Shown: positions 17,328 to 26,617, counted from the first letter of the stretch. The stretch: DNA of 42,844 nucleotides from Nioella sp964229645 (GCF_964229645.1 NZ_CAXREX010000026.1:1-42844); one strand, 5' to 3'. The notes: generated by a model from the sequence alone, not told the origin. Program-made: numbers and translations.

Positions 17328-17852
17328 TCAGTTCCTCTCGGGCGCGGGCGGGCAGCCTGCCGGGGCAGGGTCGCCGTCATAGACCGCTTCCCCGCAATGG
17401 TTGATCTGGTGCCAGGCAAAGCCCCGGCCATCCTCGGTGACCAGCACGATGCGGTCGAAGCCAAAGACGAAGTTTTCTTCGCCAAGGAAGGCCATCGCGC
17501 GGCCGTCCTCCATCGCCTGCGTCAGCGCGCCCGCGTCGTAGCAGTCGAACCAGCCCGGGGTGTTGAGCGGGGTCGCCCCCTCATAGGGCTCGTAGGTCTC
17601 GCTCATCATCGCGAGGCTGAGCGGCGTGGTGAAACAGGCGCGAAAGCGCAGGGGCGAGGTGTCGGCGTCGATGGCCTGAAGGTCCGCGACCGGCAGCGGA
17701 TCGGCCACGCCATCGAAGGTGGTGGCGCGGATCGTCAGCGCCCCGGCCGAGACGGGTTCGTAATAGGCATAGTTCTCGGTCCACCACAGCAGACCGCCGG
17801 CAACAACGCCCGACAGAACGATGAGAGAAGCCACGATCTTGCCCTTGTTCAT
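17328..17852 (-). CDS. Small membrane-anchored protein of the DUF6446 type, between glyQ and glyS
   Basis: The 174-residue protein has a short cytoplasmic start (MNKGK), one membrane segment (~residues 6-25) and a ~150-residue outer part. That part has Cys pairs (FRACF, WFDCYD, NHCGE, AGCPP) that could form disulfides. I recognise it tentatively as DUF6446, known from Rhodobacterales. Its ATG overlaps the glyQ stop by 4 bp and its stop is 1 nt from the glyS ATG, so it is translationally coupled to both. No function is known to me. Confidence 0.8.
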   Translation of the reverse strand: MNKGKIVASLIVLSGVVAGGLLWWTENYAYYEPVSAGALTIRATTFDGVADPLPVADLQAIDADTSPLRFRACFTTPLSLAMMSETYEPYEGATPLNTPGWFDCYDAGALTQAMEDGRAMAFLGEENFVFGFDRIVLVTEDGRGFAWHQINHCGEAVYDGDPAPAGCPPAPERN

Positions 17853-18796
17853 GACGCGCCGCCGTTTTCCGGGGCAAAGCCCCCAGCCCCGGTCTGCACG
17901 AAGGCATCGGCACATTTCTTGGCCAGCGCCCGGACGCGACCGATATAGGCCTGGCGCTCGGTGACCGAGATCACGCCGCGCGCGTCCAGCAGGTTGAAGA
18001 GGTGGCTGGCCTTGATGCACTGGTCATAGGCCGGGTGCGCCATGATGATGCGCTTGCCGGTCTTGGGGTCTTCGTGCGGATGGGCCAGGATCGCTTCGCA
18101 TTCGGCTTCGGCATCCTCGAAGTGGCGCAGAAGGATATCCGTCTCGGCGGTGTCGAAGTTGAAACGGCTGTATTCTTCCTCGGTCTGGCGGAACACGTCG
18201 CCATAGGTCAGCGCAATGGGCGCGTCGGGGTCGTTGAAGGGCATGTCCATCACGTGATCGACGCCCAGCACATACATCGCCAGCCGTTCCAGCCCGTAGG
18301 TCAGCTCGCCCGAGACCGGCCGGCAGTCATGGCCACCCACCTGCTGGAAATAGGTGAACTGGCTGACTTCCATGCCGTCGCACCAGACCTCCCAGCCCAG
18401 GCCCCAGGCGCCGAGTGTGGGGCTTTCCCAGTCATCCTCGACGAAGCGGATGTCGTGCAGGGCCATGTCGATCCCGATCGCTTCGAGCGAGCCGAGATAA
18501 AGCGCCTGAAGATCGGGCGGGCTCGGCTTGATCAACACCTGGTACTGGTAATAGTGCTGCAGCCGGTTCGGGTTCTCGCCGTAGCGCCCGTCCGTGGGGC
18601 GGCGCGAGGGCTGCACATAGGCTGCGGCCCAGGGCTGAGAGCCGAGGCTGCGCAGCGTCGTGGCCGGGTGGAAGGTGCCTGCGCCCACTTCCATGTCATA
18701 GGGCTGCATGATCGCACAGCCCTTGCCAGCCCAATAGGCCTGGAGCCGCAGGATGATCTCCTGAAAACTGCGCGGTTGCGTGCTGGTCTGGGCCAT
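17849..18796 (-). CDS. glyQ: Glycyl-tRNA synthetase alpha subunit
   Basis: The 315-residue protein is the catalytic class II core of GlyRS, activating glycine. It contains FQEIILRLQAYWAGKGC, QPYDMEVGAGTFHPAT (motif-1 region), the conserved YVQPSRRPTDGRYGENPNR and EVWCDGMEVSQFTYFQQ. The start at 18796 follows GGGGAAG. A sigma-70-like promoter lies upstream at 18828-18856. It is first of glyQ-DUF6446-glyS. Confidence 0.97.
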   Translation of the reverse strand: MAQTSTQPRSFQEIILRLQAYWAGKGCAIMQPYDMEVGAGTFHPATTLRSLGSQPWAAAYVQPSRRPTDGRYGENPNRLQHYYQYQVLIKPSPPDLQALYLGSLEAIGIDMALHDIRFVEDDWESPTLGAWGLGWEVWCDGMEVSQFTYFQQVGGHDCRPVSGELTYGLERLAMYVLGVDHVMDMPFNDPDAPIALTYGDVFRQTEEEYSRFNFDTAETDILLRHFEDAEAECEAILAHPHEDPKTGKRIIMAHPAYDQCIKASHLFNLLDARGVISVTERQAYIGRVRALAKKCADAFVQTGAGGFAPENGGAS

Positions 18797-18827
18797 GGTT
18801 CTTCCCCGGGTCATGCAAGGCAGGGGT

Positions 18828-18856
18828 TCAATAGTAGCCCCCCCGGTGATGGTCAA
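18828..18856 (-). promoter_or_regulatory. Probable sigma-70 promoter of the glyQ operon
   Basis: On the minus strand TTGACC (18856-18851) and TATTGA (18833-18828) are separated by exactly 17 bp, close to the TTGACA/TATAAT consensus. The -10 lies 32 nt upstream of the glyQ ATG. Confidence 0.6.
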
Positions 18857-18957
18857 TTGGCCGAAGGCGGATATTTATGGTGCATCGGCTGTTCTGTCTG
18901 ATAGTTTGCCGCCGATAAGGAACGGGCGAAGCCCGCAGGAAACATGGGGTTGAAGGA

Positions 18958-20703
18958 ATGCAATTGGCCGCAAGCCGAATTTTTTTGTCACTTTTCCTCG
19001 TACTTGGTCTGGCCCTGTTTACGGGCACCGCTGCACAGGCGCAGGACCGGGTCTGGATCCAGATGGAGGCGCATCCCGATCTGGCCACCGCTGAGGGCCG
19101 CGTGCGCGCCTATGCGCAAATCCTCGACGGGGTGAACGGGTATCGCCTGCGCACGGGCTGGTATGCCATCGCGCTTGGGCCGTATAACCCCGCTGACGGG
19201 GAAAGGTTCCTCAACCAGCTGCGCGCGCAGGGCGCGATCCCGGGTGACAGCTACCTGGCCGAAGCCGAAATCTACCAGCAGCAGTTCTTCCCCATCGGCT
19301 CGAACTCGCTGGAGGTGACGGTGCCGCAGGCCCCCGCCATCACCGAGACCGCGGAACCGGCCGCCCCCGCGATCCCCGAGGAAACCGTAGCCGAGGCGCG
19401 CGCCAGCGAGGCACAGCTTGACCGCCCGGGCCGCGAGGCGCTGCAAATCGCGCTGCAATGGTTCGGCTTCTACAACTCCGGCATCGACGGGGCGTTCGGC
19501 CCCGGCACCCGTGGCGCAATGTCGGCCTGGCAGGCGGCACGGGGTTTCGAGGAAACCGGGGTTCTGACCACCCGGCAGCGGGCGCTGCTGATGGACAGCT
19601 ACCAGGGCGAGCTTGACGCGCTTGGCATGCGGACCGTGCGCGACGAGCGGGCGGGCATCGAGATCGACCTGCCGCTGGCGATGGTCGAATTCGCCCGCTA
19701 CGAGTTCCCCTTCGCCCAGTTCGACCCCGTTGACGGGTCCGGGGTGCAGGTGCTGCTGATCAGCCAGGAAGGCAGCGAAGCCACGCTTGGCGGGCTTTAC
19801 GAGATCATGCAGACGCTCGAAATCGTGCCGCTGGAAGGCGAGCGCAACCGCCGGTCCTCCAGCTTCGTTCTGACGGGACAGTCCGACAGCCTGCGCAGTC
19901 ACACCGTGGCGCGGCTGGAGGACGGCCAGATCAAGGGCTTCACCCTGGTCTGGACGCCCGAGCGTGACGCGCAGATGGCCCGGGTGCTGGAGATGATGGA
20001 AGACAGCTTCTCGACCTATGGCGGCACGTTGGACCCTGGCGCGGTCGACCCCGGCATGGAGCAGGGCGTGAACCTGATGGCCGGTCTTGAGGTGCGCCAG
20101 CCCGACCGGGCGCGCACCGGGTTCTACATCGACGGAACCGGCGCGGTGCTGACCACCGCCGAGGCGGTCCAGGCCTGCACGCGGGTTCTGGTCAATGACC
20201 GTTACGAGATGGAAGTGATCCATTCCGACGCGGCCCTTGGCCTCGCCGTGCTGCGCCCGACGCAGGCGCTTGCGCCGTCGACCTATGCGGGCTTCCTGTC
20301 GACCCCGGCCCGTCTGCGCACCGGCGTTGCCGTGGCAGGCTTCCCCTATGACGGGACGCTTGGCGCGGCTTCTCTGAACTTCGGCACGCTCGCCGATCTT
20401 CAGGGGCTGAACGGCGAGGATACGCTGGCGCGGCTGGAACTGGATGTGGAGCCGTCCGAGGCGGGTGCGCCCGTGCTGGATGCCACCGGTGCCGTCGTGG
20501 GCATGATCCTGCCCGAACCCGACATGGGCCGCGCCCTGCCCGACGGCGTGACCTTCGCCCTGCGCGGCGACCGCATGGCCGAGTTCCTGGGCCAGGCGGG
20601 CGTGGGGCTGACCAGCGCCCCGGTGACCGCCGAGCCACTGACGCGCAACGCGCTGGCCCGCTACGGCAGCGACCTGGCGGTTCTGGTGACCTGCTGGAAC
20701 TGA
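18958..20703 (+). CDS. Secreted SPOR-like/peptidoglycan-binding protein with a trypsin-like domain lacking the catalytic triad
   Basis: The 581-residue protein has a signal peptide (cut near AQAQ, residues 26-29). A SPOR-like region covers ~30-105 and a PG_binding_1 repeat ~157-212 (ALQWFGFYNSGIDGAFGPGTRGAM). A domain of unknown type covers ~225-355 and a chymotrypsin-fold domain ~370-560. In the last, the usual LTNAHV is LTTAEAV (Glu402 at the His place), DLAVL is GLAVL (Gly428 for Asp) and NSGGPV is EAGAPV (Ala502 for Ser). It should therefore bind the cell wall but not cleave. It is divergent from glyQ and followed by a strong terminator. Confidence 0.8.
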   Translation: MQLAASRIFLSLFLVLGLALFTGTAAQAQDRVWIQMEAHPDLATAEGRVRAYAQILDGVNGYRLRTGWYAIALGPYNPADGERFLNQLRAQGAIPGDSYLAEAEIYQQQFFPIGSNSLEVTVPQAPAITETAEPAAPAIPEETVAEARASEAQLDRPGREALQIALQWFGFYNSGIDGAFGPGTRGAMSAWQAARGFEETGVLTTRQRALLMDSYQGELDALGMRTVRDERAGIEIDLPLAMVEFARYEFPFAQFDPVDGSGVQVLLISQEGSEATLGGLYEIMQTLEIVPLEGERNRRSSSFVLTGQSDSLRSHTVARLEDGQIKGFTLVWTPERDAQMARVLEMMEDSFSTYGGTLDPGAVDPGMEQGVNLMAGLEVRQPDRARTGFYIDGTGAVLTTAEAVQACTRVLVNDRYEMEVIHSDAALGLAVLRPTQALAPSTYAGFLSTPARLRTGVAVAGFPYDGTLGAASLNFGTLADLQGLNGEDTLARLELDVEPSEAGAPVLDATGAVVGMILPEPDMGRALPDGVTFALRGDRMAEFLGQAGVGLTSAPVTAEPLTRNALARYGSDLAVLVTCWN

Positions 20704-20725
20704 GCCGGGGCCATAGCTGAACAGG

Positions 20726-20754
20726 GGGCGGTCCGGTTTCGGGCCGCCCTTTTT
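20726..20754 (+). terminator. Rho-independent terminator after the pseudoprotease gene
   Basis: A GGGCGG/CCGCCC stem with further CC/GG pairing (20726-20749) is followed by five T (20750-20754), 22 nt after the stop. The convergent trkH ends just beyond at 20776. Confidence 0.8.
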
Positions 20755-20775
20755 CATGCGCCGGGACTGCCGGGG

Positions 20776-22224
20776 TCAGCCGCGCCAGAACTGGGTGGTG
20801 AAGAGCACGAAGACCGCCATCAACTCCAGCCGGCCGATTAGCATCGACACGGTCAGGATCCACTTGGCGGTATCGTTGAGATTGGTGAAGGTCCCCGCAG
20901 GCCCGATCTCGGGCCCGAGGCCCGGGCCGATATTGGCCAGCGCCGTCGCTGCCCCCGACACCGAGGTCACGAAATCGAGCCCGGTCAGCGCCAGCAGGAT
21001 CGAGACAACGCCGAAGCTGACGAAGAACATCACGAAGAAGGCCATGACCGAGGACAACACTTCCTCGCTGACCTTGCGGCCCTCGTAGCGCGGTTCGAAC
21101 ACGCCGTGCGGGGCGTAAAGCCTGCGCAACTGCGTCGAGATCGACGCTAGCAGCAACTGGTAGCGGAAGACCTTGATGGAGCAGGCGGTCGAGCCCGCGC
21201 AGCCGCCGATGAGGCCGATGAAGAAGAAGACCACCACCGCGATGGCCCCCCATTCCTGGTAATCGACACTGGCATAGCCGGTGCCCGAGATGATCGAGGT
21301 GACGTTGAAGATCGCCTCTCGGAACCCGTGTTCGAGGTGGTCGCCATTGACCACCAGGCGATAGATCGAGAAGAACACGACAAGGGTCAGGATCGTCGCG
21401 AGATAGGCGCGCACCTGGGTATCGACGAAGATCGGCCGCGCGCTGCCCGCCAGAAGCTGCACGAAACGCACGAAGGGCAGGCTGGCCAGGATCATGAAGA
21501 TCGAAGCCGCGTATTCCATCGGCCCCTGGAACGCGCCGAAGGACTGGTCGGTCGTCGAAAACCCGCCGGTCGACACGGTGGTCATGGAATGCACGATGGC
21601 CTCGAAGGCCGACATGCCAAGCGCGGCGTAGGTAATGGCGCAGATCACCGTCAGGCCCAGGTAGATCACCGAAATCTGCTGCGCGATCTCACCTGCCCGG
21701 GGCAGGATCTTGCCCATCGTGTCGAAGGCTTCCGATTTGAAGATCTGCATGCCGCCCACGCGCAGTTCGGGCAGGAAGACCATCGCCACGACAATGATCC
21801 CGACGCCGCCGAACCATTGCAGCATGCCGCGCCACATCAGGATGCCCTCGGGCCGCGTGTCGAGCCCGGTCAGCACGGTCGAGCCCGTGGTTGTCATGCC
21901 CGACATCGCCTCGAACAGCGCATCGACGAAAAGCTCGCCCCCTTCGCCGAACATGAAGGGCAGCGCGCCGAACAGCGGCAGCGCCGTCCACACGCCGGTG
22001 GTCAGAAGAAAGGTCTGCTGGATGCTGAGCCTCTGACCCACCCCGTTGGCGCAGGCCAGCGCCACGAGGCCTCCGGTCAGCGCGGTGATGATCGCGCTTT
22101 CGAAGAAGGCGGGCCAATGACCGTTGTCGTAATAGATATCGACCGCCATGGGCACCAGCATGGTCAGCCCAAGCACGAGGACGAGGAGTCCGGTCACATA
22201 TCCGACGGGCCTGATGTCATACAT
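20776..22224 (-). CDS. trkH: TrkH-family potassium uptake membrane protein
   Basis: The 482-residue protein has about ten membrane segments and four P-loop repeats. The filters can be read as MTTTGSTVLTG, VSTGGFSTTD, SGTGYASVD and a degenerate last one near SGAATALANIGPGLGP. TrkH forms the K+-conducting channel subunit and needs the cytosolic regulator TrkA, which is not in the window. The start is taken at 22224, giving a hydrophobic first helix (VTGLLVLVLGLTMLVPMAV). No clear Shine-Dalgarno is seen before it. Confidence 0.92.
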   Translation of the reverse strand: MYDIRPVGYVTGLLVLVLGLTMLVPMAVDIYYDNGHWPAFFESAIITALTGGLVALACANGVGQRLSIQQTFLLTTGVWTALPLFGALPFMFGEGGELFVDALFEAMSGMTTTGSTVLTGLDTRPEGILMWRGMLQWFGGVGIIVVAMVFLPELRVGGMQIFKSEAFDTMGKILPRAGEIAQQISVIYLGLTVICAITYAALGMSAFEAIVHSMTTVSTGGFSTTDQSFGAFQGPMEYAASIFMILASLPFVRFVQLLAGSARPIFVDTQVRAYLATILTLVVFFSIYRLVVNGDHLEHGFREAIFNVTSIISGTGYASVDYQEWGAIAVVVFFFIGLIGGCAGSTACSIKVFRYQLLLASISTQLRRLYAPHGVFEPRYEGRKVSEEVLSSVMAFFVMFFVSFGVVSILLALTGLDFVTSVSGAATALANIGPGLGPEIGPAGTFTNLNDTAKWILTVSMLIGRLELMAVFVLFTTQFWRG

Positions 22225-22321
22225 GGGGCGAACCGTTGGCCTGCACCGCTGCCCCTGTCAACCGCCCATAATGCGGGCGGCAGGACGGATGCGCCGGGCG
22301 GCGCACCCGGTCAAGCCGGTC

Positions 22322-22567
22322 TCAGATATAGAGGATGTCGCGGAAGACGTGGCGATAGATATCGTCGCGCATCAGCCCCATCTCGGCCAGTTCGGCATCG
22401 GATTTCGCCTCCAGGCGCTCGATCTCGCCCATGCGCGACCGGGCCACGGTATAGGCGGTCATGCCACGAGCAAAGCTGGATCCGATCCGGGCCAGACCGG
22501 CGCGCAGGGCGGAAAAGAGGCCGGAAAAGAGGCCGGCAGGTGCGTGCGAAAACTCAACAGAAGCCAT
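22322..22567 (-). CDS. DUF1127 domain protein
   Basis: The 81-residue protein carries the DUF1127 signature near its C-terminus: a Leu/Ala/Arg helix, then SDAELAEMGLMRDDIYRHVF. AAGGA precedes the ATG by 7 nt. Small DUF1127 proteins in alphaproteobacteria are stress-linked and may bind RNA or act with regulatory RNAs. A possible promoter TTGGCT-N17-TACCTT lies upstream. Function here is unknown. Confidence 0.85.
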   Translation of the reverse strand: MASVEFSHAPAGLFSGLFSALRAGLARIGSSFARGMTAYTVARSRMGEIERLEAKSDAELAEMGLMRDDIYRHVFRDILYI

Positions 22568-22654
22568 GTGCTGTCCTTTCGGTAGAAGGTTGGCTTCCTC
22601 CCTTGCCGAAAAAGGTAGACCCTGCTGACCTATAAGCCAAATGCCGATCTGGAA

Positions 22655-22673
22655 GCCCCGCCTTGCACGGGGC
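22655..22673 (-). terminator. Short GC hairpin after folE2
   Basis: GCCCCG/CGGGGC (6 bp, 7-nt loop) begins 8 nt past the folE2 stop on the minus strand. There is no T-run, so termination is only possible. Confidence 0.35.
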
Positions 22674-22680
22674 GCAGGGC

Positions 22681-23778
<1,098 letters not shown>

Positions 23779-23846
23779 GTCGCTGCCTTCCCCGGGGGTC
23801 GAGACTGCCAATATGGGCCAGCCCCACCCGCTTTCCAAGTTGTTCC

Positions 23847-23875
23847 AACATATCAGATACGCAGGCGGGCGTCAG
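23847..23875 (-). promoter_or_regulatory. Possible sigma-70 promoter of folE2
   Basis: On the minus strand CTGACG (23875-23870) and TATGTT (23852-23847) are 17 bp apart, 69 nt upstream of the ATG. The nearby TGATCC resembles a -35 for RpoE but no matching TAAGA is found. Confidence 0.35.
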
Positions 23876-23943
23876 ACGGATCATTTCAAAACGGCACGAT
23901 TGCGCCCGGCTGCGTCTTTCCGGGCGGCCCTCACGGGCGGTTG

Positions 23944-23989
23944 CAATTTTCTTGCAAAGAAAATTGACAAATCCCGTCCACGGGATTTG
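23944..23989. terminator. Paired stem-loops between the amidotransferase gene and folE2
   Basis: CAATTTTCTT-GCA-AAGAAAATTG (23944-23966) and CAAATCCCGT-CC-ACGGGATTTG (23968-23989) are perfect 10-bp hairpins. They start 8 nt beyond the stop of the amidotransferase gene (minus strand) and belong to the same series as those at 7992, 15011 and 34450. Confidence 0.65.
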
Positions 23990-23997
23990 CCCCCCGC

Positions 23998-24738
23998 TCA
24001 GCCCGCGCGGTAGCGGCTGACGAAGTTGCGCAGCACCCGTTCGGGCACGGTGATCTCTTCGGCAAGGCAGGCGGCGGTCAGGCTGTCGGCCTCGTCGGGG
24101 TGGAAATAGCCCTTGCCGCTGTAAATGCGGATCCGGGTGGCAAAGCTTTGCCCGTCCGCCTCGGGGTGGAACTGGGTGGCGTAGACGTTCTGCCCGTAGC
24201 GGATCATCTGGAAGGGGCAGCTTTCGGCCGCCGCAAGATGCACCGCGCCGGGGGGCAGGGCCTGCACAGCCTCCTTGTGGCCCACCAGGGCGCGGAAGGT
24301 CCGGGGCAACCCGTCGAACAGCGGATCGGCAGCGCCTTCGTCAGACAAGGTGCAATCCACCCCGCCGATGGCCTCGCCATAGCGCGCCTTGCTGACCTCG
24401 CCGCCCAGGTGATGGGCCAGGATGCCAAGCCCGTAACAGCAGCCCATGAAGGGCACGTCGCCCTCGGTGATGCGTGGCATCAGGCCGAGGATTTCCGCCT
24501 CGATCTTGGCTTCCTGCGGGGTCTTGTCCTCGGGCGCGTCCGACACGCAGCCGGGCCCGCCCCCAACGATGACGCCCGAATAATCAGCCAGCACCAGACC
24601 GCCGGGAAGGTCACGCTGGTCGAGCCGGATGCGATGCACCTCGTCCGGCGACAGCCCGCCCTTGGCGAGGAAGCTGTTGAATTCCTCGTCGGCGGCCTCG
24701 TCCTCGGGGCGCAGTTGCAGGATCAGAAAGGGTTTCAT
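23998..24738 (-). CDS. Class I glutamine amidotransferase-like protein
   Basis: The 246-residue protein has one GATase1 domain. The nucleophile loop is FMGCCYGLG (Cys101), and FHPEAD supplies His192 and Glu194. This is the arrangement of stand-alone GMP-synthase-like amidotransferases. No synthetase domain is attached, and its ammonia acceptor is unknown. It overlaps the GNAT gene by 4 bp and is last of metZ-GNAT-amidotransferase, so it probably falls under the SAM-II switch. Confidence 0.88.
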   Translation of the reverse strand: MKPFLILQLRPEDEAADEEFNSFLAKGGLSPDEVHRIRLDQRDLPGGLVLADYSGVIVGGGPGCVSDAPEDKTPQEAKIEAEILGLMPRITEGDVPFMGCCYGLGILAHHLGGEVSKARYGEAIGGVDCTLSDEGAADPLFDGLPRTFRALVGHKEAVQALPPGAVHLAAAESCPFQMIRYGQNVYATQFHPEADGQSFATRIRIYSGKGYFHPDEADSLTAACLAEEITVPERVLRNFVSRYRAG

Positions 24739-25232
24739 GCTGCCCGTTCTAACGCAGGTTTCAGGTCCTTCGCCATGCGGTAATTGTGCAAGGTCACGCC
24801 GTGGCGCGTGACGTCCTGCCTTGGACCGTCCTGCCAGCCCTGTTTCAGGAAGAACCGGCGGGCAAGCACACTGGCATCGGTGCTGAGCCGGTCGAGCCCC
24901 TGCCGCAGGGCGCAGCGTTCCAAAAGGCCACAGAGCATCGCCGCGACCCCCTGCCCCTGCCAGTCGGGCGAAACATAGGCGAGGTCGAGATAGCCTGTTC
25001 CGGGCAGTAGCGTCATGAACCCGGCGGGGTCCCTGCCCGCCCAGGCCACCAGCGTCACGGTCCTGGTCAGCCGCGCGTCCCAGTCCGGCCCCCGCAGGGG
25101 CGCAGGGCTCCAGGCCACACGTTGCGCTTCATCATAGGCCCCAACCGTGCCCTCGTGCACCGCACGGTGGAGGACCTGCCCCAGCAGATCGCCCTCGCCT
25201 GCCCGGAAGCGGCGGATCGTGATCTCGCTCAT
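24735..25232 (-). CDS. GNAT-family N-acetyltransferase
   Basis: The 165-residue protein has the GNAT fold. The central strand and acetyl-CoA loop read LDLAYVSPDWQGQGVAAML (Q/R-x-x-G-x-G/A variant), preceded by VAWAGRDPAGFMTL. A C-terminal strand/helix with FFLKQGW is typical. It overlaps both neighbours by 4 bp (ATGA), so its expression is tied to metZ. The acceptor molecule cannot be predicted. Confidence 0.85.
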   Translation of the reverse strand: MSEITIRRFRAGEGDLLGQVLHRAVHEGTVGAYDEAQRVAWSPAPLRGPDWDARLTRTVTLVAWAGRDPAGFMTLLPGTGYLDLAYVSPDWQGQGVAAMLCGLLERCALRQGLDRLSTDASVLARRFFLKQGWQDGPRQDVTRHGVTLHNYRMAKDLKPALERAA

Positions 25233-26434
25233 CGCGCAGCGGCCAGCGCCTGGCCCAGGTCCGCGATGAGATCATCTGCATCTTCCAGCCCGATGGACAG
25301 CCGCAAGAGACCGTCGGAGATGCCAAGGCCTGCGCGCTGCTCCGGCGTCAGGCGTTGGTGCGTCGTGGTTGCAGGATGGGTGATGATCGACTTGGCATCG
25401 CCGAGATTGTTGGAAATCACGATGATCCGAAGGGCATTGAGCAGCTTGAACGCGGCGGCCTTGCCGCCTTCAAGCTCCAGCGCGACCATCGTGCCGCCGG
25501 CCTCCATCTGGGCACGGGCCAGCCCGTGTTGCGGGTGATCGGACAGGAACGGGTGGATGACGCGGGCCAGCCCGGGCTGGCCTTGCAGCGCGGTGGCCAC
25601 CTTCAGCGCGCTGTGGGCCTGGGCGCGCACGCGCAGGTCCATCGTTTCCAGCGACTTCAGCATGACCCAGGCATTGAAGGGCGAAAGCGATCCGCCGGTG
25701 TGCTTCATGTAAGGCTCCACCACCTTGCGGATGAACTGGCGGGTGCCGCAGATGACGCCGCCCAGGCAGCGCCCCTGCCCGTCGATATGCTTGGTTGCGG
25801 AATAGACGATGACATCGGCACCCAGATCGCCCGAGCGTTGCAGAACCGGCGTGGCAAAGACGTTATCGACCACGACAAGCGCGCCCACGGCATGGGCGAG
25901 ATCGCTGACCGCGCGGATGTCGATCACTTCCAGCGTCGGGGTCGACATCGACTCGAAGAAGACGGCCTTGGTGTCGGGCCGGATCGCCGCGCGCCACTGG
26001 TCCAGATCGGTCCCATCGACGAAGGTGACCTCGACTCCGTAGCGGGTCAGCACCTCTTCGAGGATGTAGAGGCAGGACCCGAAGAGCGCGCGTGCCGAGA
26101 CGACGTGATCGCCCGCGCGCAGCATGGAGGTCAGCGCGCCATTCACGGCGGCCATGCCGCTGGCGGTGGCGAAGGCGTCTTCTGTGCCCTCCAGCGCCGC
26201 GATGCGTTCCTCGAACATGCGCACGGTGGGGTTGCCGTAGCGGGCATAGATGAACTCGTCATCGCCGGATTCGATGAACCGCGCCTCGGCCTGCTCGGCG
26301 GTCTCGTAGACGAAGCCCTGGGTGAGGAAGATCGCCTCGCTCACCTCTCCGTACTGGCTGCGGCGGGTGCCGCCATGAACGGCGCGGGTGCGGGGCTTGG
26401 CGTCGGCGGGAAGCTGTTTGGGGCCCAAACTCAT
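25229..26434 (-). CDS. metZ: O-succinylhomoserine sulfhydrylase
   Basis: The 401-residue PLP enzyme of the Cys/Met metabolism family makes homocysteine from O-succinylhomoserine and sulfide. YGNPTVRMFEERIAALEG and ATASGMAAVNGAL are visible. The PLP lysine is in YSATKHIDGQGRCLGG (Lys215). The start ATG 26434 follows GAGAGAGA; upstream frame text overlaps the leader RNA and is rejected. A 5' leader with an SAM-II aptamer and terminator precedes it, which fits methionine synthesis and supports MetZ over a catabolic lyase. Confidence 0.93.
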   Translation of the reverse strand: MSLGPKQLPADAKPRTRAVHGGTRRSQYGEVSEAIFLTQGFVYETAEQAEARFIESGDDEFIYARYGNPTVRMFEERIAALEGTEDAFATASGMAAVNGALTSMLRAGDHVVSARALFGSCLYILEEVLTRYGVEVTFVDGTDLDQWRAAIRPDTKAVFFESMSTPTLEVIDIRAVSDLAHAVGALVVVDNVFATPVLQRSGDLGADVIVYSATKHIDGQGRCLGGVICGTRQFIRKVVEPYMKHTGGSLSPFNAWVMLKSLETMDLRVRAQAHSALKVATALQGQPGLARVIHPFLSDHPQHGLARAQMEAGGTMVALELEGGKAAAFKLLNALRIIVISNNLGDAKSIITHPATTTHQRLTPEQRAGLGISDGLLRLSIGLEDADDLIADLGQALAAAR

Positions 26435-26469
26435 TCTGTCTCTCTCGTCTCCTGGTGGCCCGGGGCAAG

Positions 26470-26500
26470 AAAAAACCCCGAACCGGTCAACGGTCGGGGG
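26470..26500 (-). terminator. Attenuator terminator of the metZ riboswitch
   Basis: On the minus strand the CCCCG-ACCG arm and CGGT-T-CGGGG arm pair around a short loop (26499-26476). Six T follow (26475-26470), 36 nt before the metZ ATG. It lies 24 nt after the aptamer, the position expected of a transcriptional expression platform. Confidence 0.8.
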
Positions 26501-26524
26501 CAAGAGCCGATACTGGCGCTGCTC

Positions 26525-26582
26525 GACCTCTTTAGCGGCTTGTTTAACGTGGCCCGCAATCCGGTGAACAAATCGCCACGAT
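26525..26582 (-). promoter_or_regulatory. SAM-II riboswitch (metA-motif) aptamer in the metZ leader
   Basis: Read on the minus strand: CGTGGCGATTTG, a variable hairpin (CCGGATTGCGG region), then GCCACGTTAAACAAG and GCTAAAGAGG. CGTGGC pairs with GCCACG (P1). The GATTTG and TTAAACAAG/CTAAAGAGG strings match the SAM-II pseudoknot consensus known from alphaproteobacterial met genes. S-adenosylmethionine binding is expected to turn off metZ through the terminator at 26470-26500. Confidence 0.92.
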
Positions 26583-26588
26583 GGGCAC

Positions 26589-26617
26589 CCGATACGCCAG
26601 CCCGGCCCGGCTGGCAA
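26589..26617 (-). promoter_or_regulatory. Probable sigma-70 promoter of metZ
   Basis: On the minus strand TTGCCA (26617-26612) and TATCGG (26594-26589) are exactly 17 bp apart. Initiation would fall a few nucleotides before the aptamer. The gene-free stretch 26435-26751 holds this promoter, the riboswitch and the terminator; in 26618-26751, where a terC promoter should lie, I see no clear element. Confidence 0.55.

Noticed and set aside
18988..20757. 589-residue minus-strand open frame opposite the pseudoprotease gene
   Set aside because: Shadow frame; the plus-strand gene has a signal peptide, domains and a terminator.
23880..23900. TGATCC upstream of folE2 as an RpoE (ChrR-controlled) -35
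   Set aside because: The expected TAAGA -10 at 18-19 bp is missing; TATCTG is found instead.
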